Part shown: piece after piece, positions 61,440 to 64,000 of the stretch
Numbering within the stretch: position 1 is the stretch's first letter
Layout: every line of letters begins with the position of its first letter
Translations under genes and position numbers: made by a program
DNA from: Tubiluchus corallicola
Lineage: Eukaryota > Priapulida > Priapulimorpha > Priapulimorphida > Tubiluchidae
Direction of reading: 5' to 3'
DNA: 64,000 nt
Assembly (NCBI GenBank): GCA_030141605.1
Contig: JAQGDQ010000737.1
Location: 40,409-104,408, forward strand
The notes under the pieces: model-generated
Databases searched by the model: none
What the model was told of the DNA's origin: nothing
The model's input: only the letters and a program-made list of their open reading frames with translations

Positions 61440-64000
61440 TTAAGCAAGTTGTTGTGTTTTACATGGAAAGTATACTTGTTCGTTTATGCAGTAAATCCTC
61501 GGTTAACAACTCTCAGTTTACGTGGAAAGTATACTTGTTCATTTATGCAGTAAGTCCTCGCTTAACAACTCCCAGTTTACGTGGAAAGTATACTTGTTCA
61601 TTTATGCAGTAAGTCCTCGCTTAACAACTCCCAGTTTACATGGAAAGTATACTTGTTCATTTATGCAGTAAGTCCTCGCTTAACAACTCTCAGTTTAGCG
61701 ACGTTTCAAGTATACTTGTTCATTTATGCAGTAAGTCCTCGCTTAACAACTCCCAGTTTACGTGGAAAGTATACTTGTTCATTTATGCAGTAAGTCCTCG
61801 CTTAACAACTCCCAGTTTACGTGGAAAGTATACTTGTTCATTTATGCAGTAAGTCCTCGCTTAACAACTCCCAGTTTACGTGGAAAGTATACTTGTTCAT
61901 TTATGCAGTAAGTCCTCGCTTAACAACTCCCAGTTTACGTGGAAAGTATACTTGTTCATTTATGCAGTAAGTCCTCGCTTAACAACTCCCAGTTTACGTG
62001 GAAAGTATACTTGTTCATTTATGCAGTAAGTCCTCGCTTAACAACTCCCAGTTTACGTGGAAAGTATACTTGTTCATTTATGCAGTAAGTCCTCGCTTAA
62101 CAACTCCCAGTTTACGTGGAAAGTATACTTGTTCATTTATGCAGTAAGTCCTCGCTTAACAACTCCCAGTTTACGTGGAAAGTATACTTGTTCATTTATG
62201 CAGTAAGTCCTCGCTTAACAACTCCCAGTTTACGTGGAAAGTATACTTGTTCATTTATGCAGTAAGTCCTCGCTTAACAACTCCCAGTTTACGTGGAAAG
62301 TATACTTGTTCATTTATGCAGTAAGTCCTCGCTTAACAACTCCCAGTTTACGTGGAAAGTATACTTGTTCATTTATGCAGTAAGTCCTCGCTTAACAACT
62401 CCCAGTTTACGTGGAAAGTATACTTGTTCATTTATGCAGTAAGTCCTCGCTTAACAACTCCCAGTTTACGTGGAAAGTATACTTGTTCATTTATGCAGTA
62501 AGTCCTCGCTTAACAACTCCCAGTTTACGTGGAAAGTATACTTGTTCATTTATGCAGTAAGTCCTCGCTTAACAACTCCCAGTTTACGTGGAAAGTATAC
62601 TTGTTCATTTATGCAGTAAGTCCTCGCTTAACAACTCCCAGTTTACATGGAAAGTATACTTGTTCATTTATGCAGTAAGTCCTCGCTTAACAACTCCCAG
62701 TTTACGTGGAAAGTATACTTGTTCATTTATGCAGTAAGTCCTCGCTTAACAACTCCCAGTTTACGTGGAAAGTATACTTGTTCATTTATGCAGTAAGTCC
62801 TCGCTTAACAACTCCCAGTTTACGTGGAAAGTATACTTGTTCATTTATGCAGTAAGTCCTCGCTTAACAACTCCCAGTTTACGTGGAAAGTATACTTGTT
62901 CATTTATGCAGTAAGTCCTCGCTTAACAACTCCCAGTTTACGTGGAAAGTATACTTGTTCATTTATGCAGTAAGTCCTCGCTTAACAACTCCCAGTTTAC
63001 GTGGAAAGTATACTTGTTCATTTATGCAGTAAGTCCTCGCTTAACAACTCCCAGTTTACGTGGAAAGTATACTTGTTCATTTATGCAGTAAGTCCTCGCT
63101 TAACAACTCCCAGTTTACGTGGAAAGTATACTTGTTCATTTATGCAGTAAGTCCTCGCTTAACAACTCCCAGTTTACGTGGAAAGTATACTTGTTCATTT
63201 ATGCAGTAAGTCCTCGCTTAACAACTCCCAGTTTACGTGGAAAGTATACTTGTTCATTTATGCAGTAAGTCCTCGCTTAACAACTCCCAGTTTACATGGA
63301 AAGTATACTTGTTCATTTATGCAGTAAGTCCTCGCTTAACAACTCGTTTACATGGAAAGTATACTGTTCATTTATGCAGTAAGTCCTCGCTTAACAACTC
63401 CCAGTTTACGTGGAAAGTATACTTGTTCATTTATGCAGTAAGTCCTCGCTTAACAACTCCCAGTTTACATGGAAAGTATACTTGTTCATTTATGCAGTAG
63501 TCCTCGCTTAACAACTCCCAGTTTACATGGAAAATACTTGTTCATTTATGCAGTAAGTCCTCGCTTAACAACTCCCAGTTTACGTGGAAAGTATACTTGT
63601 TCATTTATGCAGTAAGTCCTCGCTTAACAACTCCCAGTTTACGTGGAAAGTATACTTGTTCATTTATGCAGTAAGTCCTCGCTTAACAACTCCCAGTTTA
63701 CATGGAAAGTATACTTGTTCATTTATGCAGTAAGTCCTCGCTTAACAACTCCCAGTTTACGTGGAAAGTATACTTGTTCATTTATGCAGTAAGTCCTCGC
63801 TTAACAACTCCCAGTTTACGTGGAAAGTATACTTGTTCATTTATGCAGTAAGTCCTCGCTTAACAACTCCCAGTTTACGTGGAAAGTATACTTGTTCATT
63901 TATGCAGTAAGTCCTCGCTTAACAACTCTCAGTTTACGTGGAAAGTATACTTGTTCATTTATGCAGTAAATCCTCGCTTAACAACTCTCAGTTTACGTGG
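61440..64000 (+). repeat. 59-bp satellite, about 43 copies, runs off the window
   Basis: The unit (for example starts 61535 and 61594) reads 'ttgttcatttatgcagtaag', 'tcctcgcttaacaactccca', 'gtttacgtggaaagtatac'. Units are nearly identical in the centre; variants, small deletions and one divergent unit near 61690 ('agcgacgtttcaag') lie near the edges. The block 'cagtaagtcctcgcttaaca' matches the end of the MITE at 30511-31070. Open frames are artefacts. Confidence 0.97.

Noticed and set aside
61440-64000. CRISPR-like direct repeat array
   Set aside because: 59-bp units are directly adjacent with no unique spacers, in an animal intron; this is a satellite.

Overview
This is animal nuclear DNA, AT-rich and intron-rich, most likely from an invertebrate; I cannot place the species. 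GT-AG introns, a TRAPPC9 orthologue split into many small exons, a ZNF341-type C2H2 protein and abundant cut-and-paste transposon remnants support an animal. There is no bacterial-style gene organisation. All recognised host genes are on the + strand.

Layout. (1) 1175-7986: five 3'-terminal exons of a ZNF341-like zinc-finger gene; its 5' part lies left of the window. A 37-bp minisatellite (8036-9262) starts about 50 bases after the stop codon. (2) 9.4-20.3 kb: a transposon-rich interval with small inverted-repeat elements, a LINE reverse-transcriptase fragment, a TATA-type promoter, a 17-bp satellite and a defective Ty3/gypsy element (PBS to about 19.1 kb). It ends with a terminal exon (19174) encoding a single C2HC finger and a basic tail. 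(3) 20.3-26.5 kb: no convincing gene; a 52-bp satellite and a 112-bp repeat. (4) 26606-30469: a complete three-exon gene for a small membrane-anchored coiled-coil protein resembling CCDC127. (5) 34236 to beyond 59079: sixteen coding exons of TRAPPC9, about 887 residues, continuing past the right edge. Its introns carry at least nine tandem-repeat families and many small transposons. The window ends inside a 59-bp satellite (61.44 kb onward).

The most unusual signal is that tandem arrays grew out of functional splice sites. The TRAPPC9 exon 9 acceptor is the last unit of an 11-copy, 33-bp array. Seven units keep the acceptor AG, and the whole 420-bp intron is open in frame, so upstream acceptor choice or intron retention would lengthen the protein in 11-residue steps. 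The exon 14 donor is the first unit of a second 33-bp-type array with about ten intact extra donors, but there a stop codon lies before the first usable extra donor. The terminal 59-bp satellite contains the end sequence of a mariner-like MITE that is present as a single copy at 30.5-31.1 kb. These suggest a genome that readily amplifies short segments, including splice sites and transposon ends.

The three host genes have no evident functional link: a transcription factor, a probable membrane coiled-coil protein and a Golgi/endosome trafficking subunit. Exon borders were set by GT/AG signals, reading phase and remembered family similarity; no alignment was run.
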